DNA of 64,000 bases from positions 248,001-312,000 of the forward strand of contig NZ_QTSZ01000029.1 in the NCBI RefSeq assembly GCF_003730295.1, given 5' to 3'. The notes under the pieces are model-generated. The model did no database searches. It saw only the letters and a program-made list of their open reading frames with translations, and had not been told where the DNA came from. Made by a program: the position numbers and the translations under genes. Every line of letters starts with the position of its first letter. Position 1 is the stretch's first letter. This document shows positions 52,932 to 62,872 of the stretch, one piece after another. Source of the stretch: Ornithinibacillus gellani (GTDB lineage: Bacteria > Bacillota > Bacilli > Bacillales > Amphibacillaceae).

Positions 52932-53507
52932 ATGGAAACCACAAATCATCAAGCCAGCTTAGATCATATTATCCAAGCATTAGAAAATAAAGAACAAATG
53001 GACTCTCTTTACTATCTTGTCCAAAAGCTGCCTGAATTCACGAACGCCATACAATCCATGGAGGACAAGCTATCCTTTCTAACAAGCATGATGCAGGATA
53101 AAGAATCGTTACATCAGCTTGGCAATGAAGTGGAGCAAAAAGTCGAACAACTTCATATCAATCAAGCCCATCTCGATGCATTATTACAAATCGTACAACT
53201 GCTGCCATCTCTTGTACCAATGATGAAGCGCTTAGATGAAATTATTGCTTTTGCAACTGACTTTTTAGGTGATCAACAATCTATCGAGTATACACTCAAT
53301 GGGTTAAATGATGTTGTCCCCATACAGGAAACTGCCGAAGTGATTCAGGAAACCAATCAACGCTTTAGAAATAACCAAGACAACGCATCCATCTCCTTAT
53401 ATAGGATGTATCGACTACTAAAGGATCCAACAATTCAAAAAGGTTTTCATTACGTGGAAACACTATTACAAGTCATTCAAAATAGAACACAATCAATGGA
53501 GGAGTAA
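52932..53507 (+). CDS. DUF1641 protein
   Basis: 191 residues, almost entirely amphipathic helix, with no Cys, signal peptide or membrane segment. The central LDALLQIVQLLPSLVPMMKRLDEII and the preceding repeats match the DUF1641 family. Such genes recur beside sulfide:quinone oxidoreductases and some formate/redox enzymes. A membrane-peripheral partner of SQR is plausible but unproven. It ends 2 bp before the next start, indicating coupling. Confidence 0.82.
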   Translation: METTNHQASLDHIIQALENKEQMDSLYYLVQKLPEFTNAIQSMEDKLSFLTSMMQDKESLHQLGNEVEQKVEQLHINQAHLDALLQIVQLLPSLVPMMKRLDEIIAFATDFLGDQQSIEYTLNGLNDVVPIQETAEVIQETNQRFRNNQDNASISLYRMYRLLKDPTIQKGFHYVETLLQVIQNRTQSMEE

Positions 53508-53509
53508 AC

Positions 53510-54916
53510 ATGTTTTTTCGATCATTTTTCGATGAAAATTTAGCACAGATGTCTTATTTAGTTGGCTGTCAACGTACAGGTGAAGCAATCGTAATGGACC
53601 CAGCACGTGATATTGCACCATATGAACGGGTAGCCAAACAGGAAGGATTAACCATTATAGCAGCTGCTGAAACGCATATTCATGCAGATTATTTATCCGG
53701 AGCAAGGGAAATCGCTGAACGTTTTGCTGCGAAGCTCTATCTATCTGATGAAGGAGATAAAAATTGGAAATATGAATATGTCGCTCCTTATGCCCACAGC
53801 CTTTTAAAGGATAGGGATACTTTTAACATTGGACGGATTGAATTTGAAGTGATGCACACACCAGGACATACGCCAGAGAGTATCTCGTTTATTTTGACCG
53901 ATCATGGTTCTGGGTCTACAGCGCCGATGGGGGTTTTTACTGGGGATTTTGTGTTTGTCGGAGATGTCGGTCGACCAGATTTGCTTGAAAAAGCAGTTGG
54001 CATCGCCAATACTGCAAAAATCGGGGCTAGCCAAATGTATCAATCCATTCAAAGGTTTAAGGAGCTCCCAGATTTCCTTCAAGTATGGCCTGCACATGGC
54101 GCTGGCAGTGCTTGTGGTAAATCACTTGGCGCTGTCCCTATGTCAACTATCGGTTACGAAAAAATCAACAATTGGGCATTTACAACAAAAGACGAGCAAG
54201 AATTTATCGATACATTGCTTTCCGGACAACCCGAGCCACCACGTTATTTTGCGATGATGAAGAAATTAAACAAAGAAGGACCAGCCCTAACTGATAATAG
54301 ACCAATTAAACAACTGGAACACGCTTCTGAATTAACCGACTATATGCAGGATGCCGTTTTATTAGACACCAGACATGCACAGTTATTTGGTACGGAGCAT
54401 TATGCTGGATCGATCAATATCCCATTCAATTCATCCTTTACGAATTGGGCAGGTTGGATTTTGGATTATGATACGGATATTGTACTTCTTGCTCCACAGG
54501 CTGATATTGAAAATATTCGACGGAGCTTGTCCTCGATTGGTTTGGATCAAATCATTGCATTTATGGAACCACAAGTTGCCTTAGCGGATACGTCAAACTT
54601 GGAAAGCTATGAGGAGATTTCCGTGGCAGAACTACGTGCATTACTAACCGACAGTTCCTATCAAGTCATCGATGTCCGCAATCAATCAGAATGGGATGGT
54701 GGGCGAATCAAAGGAACTACACACCACATGCTTGGAACATTAAAGGATCAACTGCAAGCTTTGCCAAAGGATAAACAGTATGTTGTACACTGCCGATCCG
54801 GTGCAAGATCTGCTATTGCTGCAAGCATAATGCAAGCTAACGGCATAAAAGATGTGAAGAATGTAAAAGGTGGATATTTAGCCTGGACAAAGGAAAAGTA
54901 TCCAGTGATAAAGTGA
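53510..54916 (+). CDS. MBL-fold persulfide dioxygenase fused to two rhodanese domains (CstB-like)
   Basis: 468 residues. The N-terminal metallo-beta-lactamase domain has ETHIHADYLSG (His56, His58, Asp60), HTPGHTPES and GDFVFVGDVGRPD. The first rhodanese domain (about 275-370) lacks an active-site Cys (VLLAPQADIE). The second (about 375-465) is intact, with Cys428 in HCRSGARSA. This is the CstB-type layout that oxidises low-molecular-weight persulfides to thiosulfate or sulfite. It acts after SQR. The last codons and the stop (ATA AAG TGA) are supplied by the left end of a dispersed repeat. Confidence 0.9.
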   Translation: MFFRSFFDENLAQMSYLVGCQRTGEAIVMDPARDIAPYERVAKQEGLTIIAAAETHIHADYLSGAREIAERFAAKLYLSDEGDKNWKYEYVAPYAHSLLKDRDTFNIGRIEFEVMHTPGHTPESISFILTDHGSGSTAPMGVFTGDFVFVGDVGRPDLLEKAVGIANTAKIGASQMYQSIQRFKELPDFLQVWPAHGAGSACGKSLGAVPMSTIGYEKINNWAFTTKDEQEFIDTLLSGQPEPPRYFAMMKKLNKEGPALTDNRPIKQLEHASELTDYMQDAVLLDTRHAQLFGTEHYAGSINIPFNSSFTNWAGWILDYDTDIVLLAPQADIENIRRSLSSIGLDQIIAFMEPQVALADTSNLESYEEISVAELRALLTDSSYQVIDVRNQSEWDGGRIKGTTHHMLGTLKDQLQALPKDKQYVVHCRSGARSAIAASIMQANGIKDVKNVKGGYLAWTKEKYPVIK

Positions 54917-54965
54917 ACCTTCAATCGATGGGGGCTTACAGCCAGTTAATCTGTGATAAAGTAAG
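54905..54965 (+). repeat. Dispersed structured repeat, copy 8 (mostly deleted)
   Basis: Left end GTGATAAAGTGAACCTTC, a fusion between two G5 tracts, then GGGGGCTTACAGCCAGTTAATCTG and a right-end GTGATAAAGTA. About 100 bp of the middle are lost, as expected for recombination between short G runs. Confidence 0.85.
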
Positions 54966-55079
54966 ATATTTACGCCATTCTTTCCTTCTACATCGTGAAC
55001 AACGGCGGCTGGGTTCTTGCCCAGCTGTTCTTGTTTCCACTTACTTCATGAAGTCATCGTATAGAAACAGGTGATAAAA

Positions 55080-55856
55080 TTGGCATTGGATTATATGATT
55101 GTATTATTTTTAATTGGTTTTATTGGCTCTTTCCTTTCTGGCATGGTTGGAATCGGTGGCTCTATCATTAAATATCCACTTTTATTATATATTCCACCCC
55201 TACTAGGTGTTGGTATGCTAACAGCCGCGGAAGTCGCGGGCATCTCGGCAGTACAAGTTTTTTTCGCGACAATTGGTGGTGTCTGGGCATTCCGAAAAGG
55301 CGGATATTTAAATAAACGGCTTATACTAACTATGGGGATCTCCGTCCTCATTGGAAGCTTTATTGGTGGATTCGGATCAGATTATCTTGGTGACGATGTC
55401 ATCAATTTCGTCTATGCTATCATGGCAACCATTGCAGCTGTCATGATGTTCATACCGAAGAAAGAAGTTGACGACCAGGGCGAGGGCGATCTGAACTTTC
55501 ATGTTCCACTTGCGGCATGTAGTGCCTTTATCGTAGGTATTGGTTCTGGAATTGTCGGTGCGGCAGGAGCATTTTTATTGGTTCCCATTATGCTCGTACT
55601 TTTAAAAATCCCTACACGTGTGACAATCGCCTCTTCCCTTGCAATTACCTTTCTATCTTCCATCGGATCTACCTTTGGCAAGGTTGTAACCGGTCAAGTA
55701 TTGTATGGTCCAGCAGCTATTATGATTATTGCTAGCCTTGTTGCAGCCCCACTAGGTGCAAATACTGGTAAAAAAATGAATACAAAAATCTTACAAGGTA
55801 TCCTTGCTATACTCATTCTATCAACAGCAATCAAAATTTGGATTGAATTTTTCTAA
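55080..55856 (+). CDS. TauE/SafE family sulfite/anion exporter
   Basis: 258 residues from a TTG at 55080, six bases after AGGTG; a GTG at 55071 overlaps the ribosome site. It has eight membrane helices in two inverted halves, each starting with the family motif ([13 protein letters not shown] and [16 protein letters not shown]). It is the last gene of the sulfide module and probably exports sulfite or thiosulfate produced by the upstream enzymes. A repeat of ~60 bp separates it from the MBL-rhodanese gene. It ends in a shared terminator. Confidence 0.88.
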   Translation: MALDYMIVLFLIGFIGSFLSGMVGIGGSIIKYPLLLYIPPLLGVGMLTAAEVAGISAVQVFFATIGGVWAFRKGGYLNKRLILTMGISVLIGSFIGGFGSDYLGDDVINFVYAIMATIAAVMMFIPKKEVDDQGEGDLNFHVPLAACSAFIVGIGSGIVGAAGAFLLVPIMLVLLKIPTRVTIASSLAITFLSSIGSTFGKVVTGQVLYGPAAIMIIASLVAAPLGANTGKKMNTKILQGILAILILSTAIKIWIEFF

Positions 55857-55884
55857 ACCATATGTAGCGCAAAGCCTATCATCA

Positions 55885-55918
55885 GAAAAAGCGTTCCCGC
55901 CCTGAGAACGCTTTTTCC
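55885..55918 (+). terminator. Bidirectional terminator
   Basis: AAAAAGCGTTC and GAACGCTTTTT form an 11-bp stem with T runs on both strands, between convergent TauE/SafE and the subtilase. Confidence 0.85.
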
Positions 55919-55922
55919 ATAG

Positions 55923-58900
55923 TTATTTAACTATTTTTCGCAATGCTTCATAGACTGTTTCATCCACTGCAACTGGTCCACCTAGCACCGTTAAGTGCTT
56001 CGTATTGTAACGCTTCAAATAATCTGCTGTTAAAGCCGGTACCTTTCTGTGTACGAGGATGATCGCACTATCCTTCTTCGCTGCCAGTACAGCGCTTGTT
56101 AGAGCATCTGCAAATTCCATGCCAGTTGCCACATACAAGCTCTTACTCTTCACACCGAAATGTTTCGCAACCTCAATATTGGTTCCATAACGGTCAGAAC
56201 CCTCTAGTCGCTTCGTATTGGGTAACTGCTTGGCAACATTTGGTGCCACAACTTTTTCGCCACCAACAAGGATTGTTTGCTTCACATTTAAATCTTGAAT
56301 CGCTTGCTTCGTTCCTGCCGATAGCTTCTTCGCTTGGGTAAGTAAAATCGGCAAGCCTTCCTTTGCAGCATGTGCCGCTACAGACATGGCATCTGGGAAG
56401 TCATAACCATTAACGACCACTGCTTTCCCAGCTTGATTTGGCTTCATTTTTCCAGCAATTTTTACTGCTGTTTCAACACGGTTATTCCCTTGAATCCGTT
56501 CTGTGTTTGCGAGCTTTTTCGCAGCTTTCTCTACATGATTGCTAAGCGCATTTTCTCCACCAAGTAAGATAATTTTCTTTGGCTTCAGACGTTTGATTTC
56601 TTTTTCAGCCTGTTCCACTAGCTTGTTATTGGCCGTCAATAGAATTGGCGCATCCAGTTCATATGCTAAAGGCACACCAGCCAACGCATCTGCATAATCG
56701 TCTCCTCTTGCAAGAATAACTGTATCTGCAGAAGCCCAACCTTCTTTACTCACTTCAACAGCTGTGTCATAACGTAAATAACCAGATAACCGCTCTATTG
56801 CTTCCGGATAAATGTAGAGCTTTCCTTTTGTTTTATTCGTTACTTTCTTTCCTTCCTTGCTTTTCAGTTCAACCTGAATTTCGGCCCCTTCCAATTTCAC
56901 ATTATTTGGTACCGTCCAGATTGCCTCATAATAACCTGGATTCACTTCCTTCATATTAGCAGATACACGATCAGCAGCTTTTGCATTCGGAACCAATACG
57001 GAATACGATGCGTCACCACCATAATAATCACTATAGAAGGAAATCTTAACTTGATCACCAGCAACTGCATAGACATCCTGCCCAGGAGTGAGGTATTTCA
57101 TGGTTAAATCACCATTTATCTGAAAATCTACCGTAGCAGTACCACTATTTTGTGCTGCATCTGTGACCTTTACCTCCAATGCATAATCGCCAGCCTTTGT
57201 AACAGGCAATTCGAATGTACCATCTTGCTGAATGGTTAGTGATCCAGTTTCTTTTTTATTGGTTTGAAGATTATTTAACACATAGCTCGTATCCAAATAA
57301 TCAAGTGGATCATAGCCAAGATTCGGATGTAATCTATCCAACGGCTCTTTAAATTCAAAATATTTACTAGCAACTGAGCCGCTTATCACGCCGTCCTGCT
57401 TTGTTTTATTTTCCAGGGTAATTTCCGGTGCTTCAGATACAATGAAAAGCGGTCCATCATATTCTGCGTAAAGTTCATTGGATTCATAGGTTAAAGTAAC
57501 AAGATCTACTGTATAAACCCCGTCTGGAATGGTTTTTGTTTTCGAATTATCCGCTGGGTCCAGAATGGTGTTAGATATTTCAACCTTATGTTGACCGGCC
57601 TCAACACCTACCTCTTGCCATATATCCCCAGCTGTGCCGTCTCCATCAAGACCACCTTCTGGATCAAGTGCATCCCAGAAATAAAGTAAACTTATAAATT
57701 GCATATCATGAAATTCAAATACTGCATTGGTTGTGTCAGACTTGCCATCACCATTTGGCGAAATATGATAGCCTTCCAATGCCATTGATTTTATACCTTC
57801 TACGGTTTGTTCACCCAATCCTGCCGCAAATGGTAGAGTAAGTACAGTCGTGCCATTACTAATATGAACAAAACCAAGGACTTCATCATTTCGGTCCGCT
57901 TTACCAGCAGGTACCTTCACCTGAAGTGCAAAGCTTGCTTCGTCCGTCAACCGAATTTCTGTTTGGTCTGCAGTCACTTGTACACCAGCCATATCTCCAG
58001 TTGGACGATCCGTTACTTCCACTTCCACCGTATACGTAGCTGCTTCACTTCGTAAATTTTCAATTGTAATCGATTCACGATGCACGAGTTCTTCGCTGTT
58101 GGATACCTGAAGCGCTCCAAACGAAACGGTACCTCTTGCTCCTGAGTAGTCTGTTCCATTGATCACTTCGCTCTTTACATGATAGGCACGTGCTTCCGCA
58201 GCTACTGCCTGAACTGGATTTACTCTTCCAGCACCTTGGTCATACACATCAAATTGTTTCGTATCCAAAACTTTAGCAGTATTTGATAAAGCGACTTTCA
58301 CATCAAAAGCGGACCAATCGTTATTTTTCTGAACGAGCAATGCGGCAATACCAGCTATATGCGGGGCTGCCATACTTGTTCCAGTATAACGCTCATAGGA
58401 TTCTGTATAGGTCGCATCTGGGAAATCCTTTTGATACGCTGCAACAGATGACATAATATTCGTACCTGGTGCAGACACATCCGGTTTAATGTCCAGATTA
58501 AAATCACTTGGCCCACGTGAGCTACTGTCATTCATCACATCACCTGTTGTTTCAGATGACGAAAAATCATGAAATGAAACCGTTCCTTCACCGCCATTTG
58601 CAGCTAATGCTTCGCGTAATGCTTGACCATCGGTGTAGGACATATCATAGGATGGAATATATGCGAATGAATCACCTAAGTACACATCTGATACCCCTGG
58701 CGCATTCGAACCATCTTCAGCATTATGAATGAGCGTTCCCAAAGCACCAGCATCTTTGGCAGCAGCAATTTTATCTACAAATGGAATTTCGCCGCGAGCG
58801 ATGAGGGCAATCTTTCCTTTCACATCCAGCCCTGCAAAGTCGTCTGGATTCCCTACACCAGGAATGGCGATGACATCCAGTTCACCTGCTAACACTTCTT

Positions 58901-59480
58901 CTGGCTCTTCTCCATATTTCCAACCCATTAATGCCAGATGAACGGTACGATCATACGCTCCAGCCTGGATGGTTACGTCACTTTCCTTAATGATTTCCGG
59001 ATTTGTTGTATTCCCTACTGTTATACCAAGGGAGGCAGTCCCCGGAGAACTAACTGTTTTCCGATCTGGTCCGGAATTACCACTTGAGATAACGGACACA
59101 ACTCCTGCAAGCATTGCATGATTAATCGCTAATGCATCAGCCGTTGTTGATGAGGTACTGGATGCCCCAAGAGATAGATTGATAACATCCATTCCATCCG
59201 TGACAGCATCCTCAATTCCTTTTACGACCCAAGACATATTCCCTGATCCATACGCACCAAGAACACGATAGGCATATAAGTCCACTTTTGGTGCAAGTCC
59301 TTTGATACCATATGGATTGTCACCTTTTGCCGCAATGGTGCCAGCCACATGTGTTCCATGAGATGTTTCATAGGTGTTGCCACGTGCATCTACTGGCGAC
59401 ATATGATCTGGACGATCTTTCGGTGAGGTTTCATACGGATCATCATCCGCTCTCGGATTTAAATAATTACCATCATGCAC
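55923..59480 (-). pseudogene. Vpr-like S8 protease, main (downstream) part after a frameshift
   Basis: 1185 codons in the frame after the shift. It holds the catalytic His (SHGTHVAGTIAA), the oxyanion Asn region (SSGNSGPD), a protease-associated domain inserted near residues 200-310, and the catalytic Ser (YTGTSMAAPHIAGI). Fn3-like and Ig-like modules follow, then three cell-wall-binding type 2 repeats in the last ~290 residues (SGYLRYDTAVEVSK, RIQGNNRVETAVKIAG, RLEGSDRYGTNIEVAK). The usual Vpr is about 800 residues without such repeats. The catalytic Asp is on the other fragment, so this part alone is inactive. Restored, the gene would encode about 1420 residues. Confidence 0.85.
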
Positions 59481-60184
59481 GACATAATTCTTCCCCCCTT
59501 ATACACATCTGCAAACTCCGGATGCTGATAATCGATACCGGAATCTATTACACCAACCTTAACACCTTGTCCTTCCAGCCCTTGCTCCCATAACTCTTCG
59601 ATTCCTAAATGGGAAATACTCGTTTTCATAGAAGCTTTCGGTTGATGAGAAGCATTTGTGACCTCTGATGCAATCATTTCTGCATCTGGTTCCACATGTA
59701 TCACACCAGGTAAATTTAACAGCGTTTCTACATCCTTTTCCTGCAACGATAAAGCGACACCATTCAATACATGGGTAAAGCTATAGCCTTTATTCGCCTG
59801 AATATTGCTTGTCTTTAGCTTTTGCAGAAATGTAACCTGCTGTTTAGAAACCTTTTTCAAAGCTCGCTGTTCATCTGCCCTTGTGAATTGCAGCTGGTTC
59901 GTTAGCTTTTTGGCTTTTTCCAATGCAACCGGATTTTCCGAAAGGTGAACGATTACCTCTATCTGCTTATCACCCTTTAAACCTTGTAATTCCGTATGCA
60001 GATAGGGCTTCTGCTTTTGAAAAGCTTCCTGTTTTTGGACAGCATCCAGCATATGCGACTGTGCATCGGAATGTTTATTCAAATCCTTCGCTTGCGCATA
60101 TGTCATGGTTGGTAAAACCATACCAATCATTAGCATGACTGCCATCACCGTACTAAATACTTTGGTTACTAATTGTTTCCGCAA
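59459..60184 (-). pseudogene. Vpr-like S8 protease, N-terminal part before the frameshift
   Basis: Starts at TTG 60184, after AGGGGGG. The signal peptide (VFSTVMAVMLMIGMVLPTMTYAQA) is followed by an Inhibitor I9 pro-domain (about residues 60-170). The start of the S8 catalytic domain carries the Asp in GVIDSGIDYQHPEF. The frame is lost at the G6 run (complement of 59493-59498) and ends 30 bases later. One extra G would give YKGGKNYVVHDGNYLN and join the next frame. Deletion, a phase-variable tract or a sequencing error are all possible. Confidence 0.85.
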
Positions 60185-60354
60185 TGGAACCCCCCCTATT
60201 CTATTCATCCTGAATCACTTTTTCGTCACATGATTCAGTCAATTCTAAATATATACTATTAATAGGTAGTTTGAAAGTTTTAAGGAGTAATCTTCCTATT
60301 TCATATAGCTTGGGTTCCAGGTATTTTTATTTTTATCTACGACGATGAAACATA

Positions 60355-60400
60355 TTAAAAGCCAATTGACCTATACTGTGTATATAATCAATTGGCTTAT
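60355..60400 (-). terminator. Terminator of the HAD phosphatase gene
   Basis: On the - strand, AAGCCAATTGA and TCAATTGGCTT form an 11-bp stem followed by TTAATATG. Confidence 0.7.
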
Positions 60401-60402
60401 TG

Positions 60403-61053
60403 TTAACCTAGCTGTTCAACCAAGTCTAGTAAACTATGATGCATTTGAAAGGCATTCGTTTTCATTTCTTCATTTGGATCAACCAAATCTGGAATGAGCA
60501 CACATTTGATTCCTGCACGTTTTGCTGCGCGCAGTCCATTTAATGAATCCTCTAATACAAGGCTCGAAGCTGGGTCGGCTTTTCCCCGTCTGCACGCTTC
60601 CAAAAAGATATCCGGCTCAGGCTTGCCACGTGGAACCTCATCTCCACTAATGTAAAAATCAAAACGCTCCTTCAGATCTGTCAATTCTAAATAATATGCT
60701 ATCGTGTCGATGGAACTGGAAGAAGCAATACACCGTTTCAGACCCTTCTCATCCAATTTGTCCAATAATTCCTGCACACCAGGCATCACACGAATCCCTT
60801 CCGACTCAATGATTCGATTCCGCTCTGTGCGGGAATGCTCCACAATACGCTTCATGGAAAATTCCGGCCCATAAACTTCCTGCATAATCCGTTCATCTTC
60901 ATTTTTTCCTGCTCCAATTAACAGCTTATATGTATCCAATGTGAATGGCATACCTATTTGTACCATGGACTTCTCCATCGCCCGAAAACCAATTCGTTCC
61001 GTATCAAACAGTAAACCATCCATATCAAAAATGACAAAATCAATCTGTTGCAA
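60403..61053 (-). CDS. HAD-superfamily phosphatase, beta-phosphoglucomutase-like
   Basis: 216 residues from a TTG at 61053, ten bases after GGAGG. Motif I is FDMDGLLFDTER (nucleophile Asp), motif II is CIASSSSIDT, the conserved Lys is in RGKPEPDIFLEA, and motif III/IV is LVLEDSLNGLRAAKRAG. It has the subclass I cap. Relatives act on sugar phosphates or 2-deoxy/hexitol phosphates; the substrate cannot be assigned. It is a single-gene unit. Confidence 0.88.
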   Translation of the reverse strand: MQQIDFVIFDMDGLLFDTERIGFRAMEKSMVQIGMPFTLDTYKLLIGAGKNEDERIMQEVYGPEFSMKRIVEHSRTERNRIIESEGIRVMPGVQELLDKLDEKGLKRCIASSSSIDTIAYYLELTDLKERFDFYISGDEVPRGKPEPDIFLEACRRGKADPASSLVLEDSLNGLRAAKRAGIKCVLIPDLVDPNEEMKTNAFQMHHSLLDLVEQLG

Positions 61054-61127
61054 ATCCCCCAAGCCTCCATTTATTATATAATCATTTCTATCAAAACCAT
61101 TTTCACTTATTCCAAATTAACCATAAC

Positions 61128-61258
61128 ATAGGGTGAAACTTCAATTAGTGGAGGTTTTGCACTTCCCCCACTGATTGTTAGTTGAACCAATCAAGCCTTT
61201 ACTGGCTGTTGAACCCCACTTACACTTCTTGTCTTACAGCCAGTGAATCTGTGATAAT
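61128..61258 (+). repeat. Dispersed structured repeat, copy 9
   Basis: Slightly shortened copy (GGGTGAAACTTCAATTAG to CAGTGAATCTGTGATAA). Hairpin I retains its pairing with one G-T wobble and one mismatch. It ends 8 bp before the paiB stop codon. Confidence 0.88.
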
Positions 61259-61265
61259 TGATGGC

Positions 61266-61889
61266 CTACCTTCTATCATTCTTCTTCTTTTCCATTTGTT
61301 GTGCAATTTGCGCTGCGTTTGGATTATTTTCCTGTTTCAATTGCTGGATGATCTGTTGATAATCTACCTCGTTTCGATTTTGACTTAATTTATAAGCAGC
61401 TTGAATTTCTTCTATCTTGATTTCAAATCCAACAATACCTTTGATTTGCTTTTTAGTTTCTGAAGACATGTTTTCCCATAATACTGCTGGGCTTCGGTGT
61501 CGCTCATATTTTTCAAGTAATGCTGTTAGATCTTCTTCAAGCTCCTGGTCATTTAAAATTCGGGGCATGCCATAAACATGAATGGCTTGATAATTCCAGG
61601 TCGGCACATTTTCATGCTGATACCATGTTGAGGAAATATAAGCGTGTGGACCTTGAAAAATAACAAGTACCTTTTCCTTCCCGTTCTTCATTGTTTTCCA
61701 TTGTGGATTGGCAATAGCAAAATGTCCAGTAATATAGGAAGCTTCATGCTTCTGATGAAATTGCATCGGTATATGTGTCGCAATTGGCTTACCATCTTCT
61801 ATTGTAATGATTGTACCAAAGGAATTTTCTTGTATAAACCCTGCTATTTCCGCAGCATCTGTGACCTTAAAACGTGACGGAATATACAT
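61266..61889 (-). CDS. paiB: PaiB-type FMN-binding regulator
   Basis: 207 residues from the ATG at 61889, eight bases after GAGGTGG. It is a FMN-binding split-barrel protein of the PaiB family: MYIPSRFKVTDAAEIAGFI, HIPMQFHQK, GHFAIANPQW, YISSTWYQHENVPTWNYQAIHVYG. In B. subtilis paiA-paiB repress protease and sporulation genes. It follows paiA with 14 bp between. The C-terminus is Gln/Asn/Lys-rich. Confidence 0.92.
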   Translation of the reverse strand: MYIPSRFKVTDAAEIAGFIQENSFGTIITIEDGKPIATHIPMQFHQKHEASYITGHFAIANPQWKTMKNGKEKVLVIFQGPHAYISSTWYQHENVPTWNYQAIHVYGMPRILNDQELEEDLTALLEKYERHRSPAVLWENMSSETKKQIKGIVGFEIKIEEIQAAYKLSQNRNEVDYQQIIQQLKQENNPNAAQIAQQMEKKKNDRR

Positions 61890-61903
61890 ATACAATCCAC
61901 CTC

Positions 61904-62428
61904 TCACTCGTTTTCAAGATATTTGGTCATTATAAAATCCATCTGTTTCTCATCTCCCATCATGAATACGTGCTCGCCTGTTTGAATAAAACCACATCTC
62001 ATATAGAATAGGATTGCAGAATCATTCTTTTCCCAAACCCCAAGCCAAATCTTCTTTTTATGATAATCTTTTGCAACGTCATAAGTAAAATCTAGTAATT
62101 GTTTACCAAGCCCTCGTCTATGATATGTATTTCTTATATATAGTCTTTCAATCTCCAGTGAGTAATCGCCCATTTTCTCAGACTGCGCTTCATTTATGTT
62201 GATTTTCAAATATCCGGCAATTTCACGATGAAAATAGATAAAATAGAATTGTGAATGGGGATTGGATAATTCTTTTTCCAATTGGTTATGATGAAAGGCT
62301 TGATTGACATAAGCCTCCATATTTTCAGTTGTATTTTGATCTTCAAAAGTACTTTGAAATGTTTCTATACTAATCTTTCGAAGTGTTGGTAAGTCTTGAA
62401 ACCTGCATCTTCTTATATCGATAGACAT
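61904..62428 (-). CDS. paiA: PaiA-type GNAT acetyltransferase
   Basis: 174 residues, GNAT fold. The acetyl-CoA motif RNTYHRRGLGKQLLDF follows LEIERLYI, and VWEKNDSAILFYMRCGF is the C-terminal signature. PaiA acetylates polyamines such as spermidine in B. subtilis. It is the first gene of paiAB, with a recognisable promoter upstream. Confidence 0.9.
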   Translation of the reverse strand: MSIDIRRCRFQDLPTLRKISIETFQSTFEDQNTTENMEAYVNQAFHHNQLEKELSNPHSQFYFIYFHREIAGYLKININEAQSEKMGDYSLEIERLYIRNTYHRRGLGKQLLDFTYDVAKDYHKKKIWLGVWEKNDSAILFYMRCGFIQTGEHVFMMGDEKQMDFIMTKYLENE

Positions 62429-62464
62429 GAAGTCGCTCCCCGTCCCTTTGTTTATTTAAACCAA

Positions 62465-62492
62465 ATTATACATAATCATGCAGCATTTACAA
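62465..62492 (-). promoter_or_regulatory. Sigma-A promoter of paiAB
   Basis: On the - strand, TTGTAA (62487-62492), a 16-bp spacer, then a perfect TATAAT (62465-62470), about 37 bp before the paiA start. Confidence 0.5.
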
Positions 62493-62504
62493 CTCAAAAA
62501 GATA

Positions 62505-62640
62505 GTGTTGGGACAAAAACCGGTGAGGGACAACAAAAAGAGTTTCAGTAAATGTATTGTATGGTACTCCTGTTCATTTAATTTGCTCAACTTCGTCGCT
62601 CCATAAATCTATTCCACTTTAGTAAAATATAGACATACGA
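62505..62640 (-). repeat. Dispersed terminator-bearing repeat, copy B (inverted)
   Basis: Read on the - strand it repeats the blocks of 7290-7400: GTGGAAT, AGCGACGAAGT, AGGAGTACC, TTTACTGAAACTC and TTTTTGTTG, then GGTTTTTGTCCCAA. It lies upstream of paiA and downstream of the LCP gene. Confidence 0.55.
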
Positions 62641-62780
62641 AAAGAGCACGCTCCGGTAAAATGAAAGTACCTATGCCGTAACTGAAGGTGCTCCTTATAA
62701 AAATGGACCAGGATTTGCCTAATTGGCAGTAAATTAAAGAAAATATACTGCCAGCTCCCATCACCTCAACAAATTTATTT
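62641..62780 (+). other. Intergenic sequence without a supported gene
   Basis: A 61-codon frame (complement 62609-62794) runs through here into the repeat, but has no ribosome site. It is most likely non-coding, perhaps an extension of the repeat. Confidence 0.4.
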
Positions 62781-62828
62781 AAAAAAACGATCATGATTAT
62801 CTATTCGGGATAAACTTGACCGTTTTTT
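62781..62828 (-). terminator. Terminator of the LCP gene
   Basis: On the - strand, AACGGTCAAGTTTATC pairs imperfectly with GATAATCATGATCGTT and is followed by TTTTTAAA. Confidence 0.6.
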
Positions 62829-62872
62829 CATGGTAAAAGACTAGTTATGCACAGCCTCACCATTTATCAGTA

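Noticed and set aside
62609-62794. 61-codon frame on the - strand with a hydrophobic stretch
   Set aside because: No ribosome site; it overlaps the dispersed terminator repeat, so the apparent protein is probably repeat-derived.
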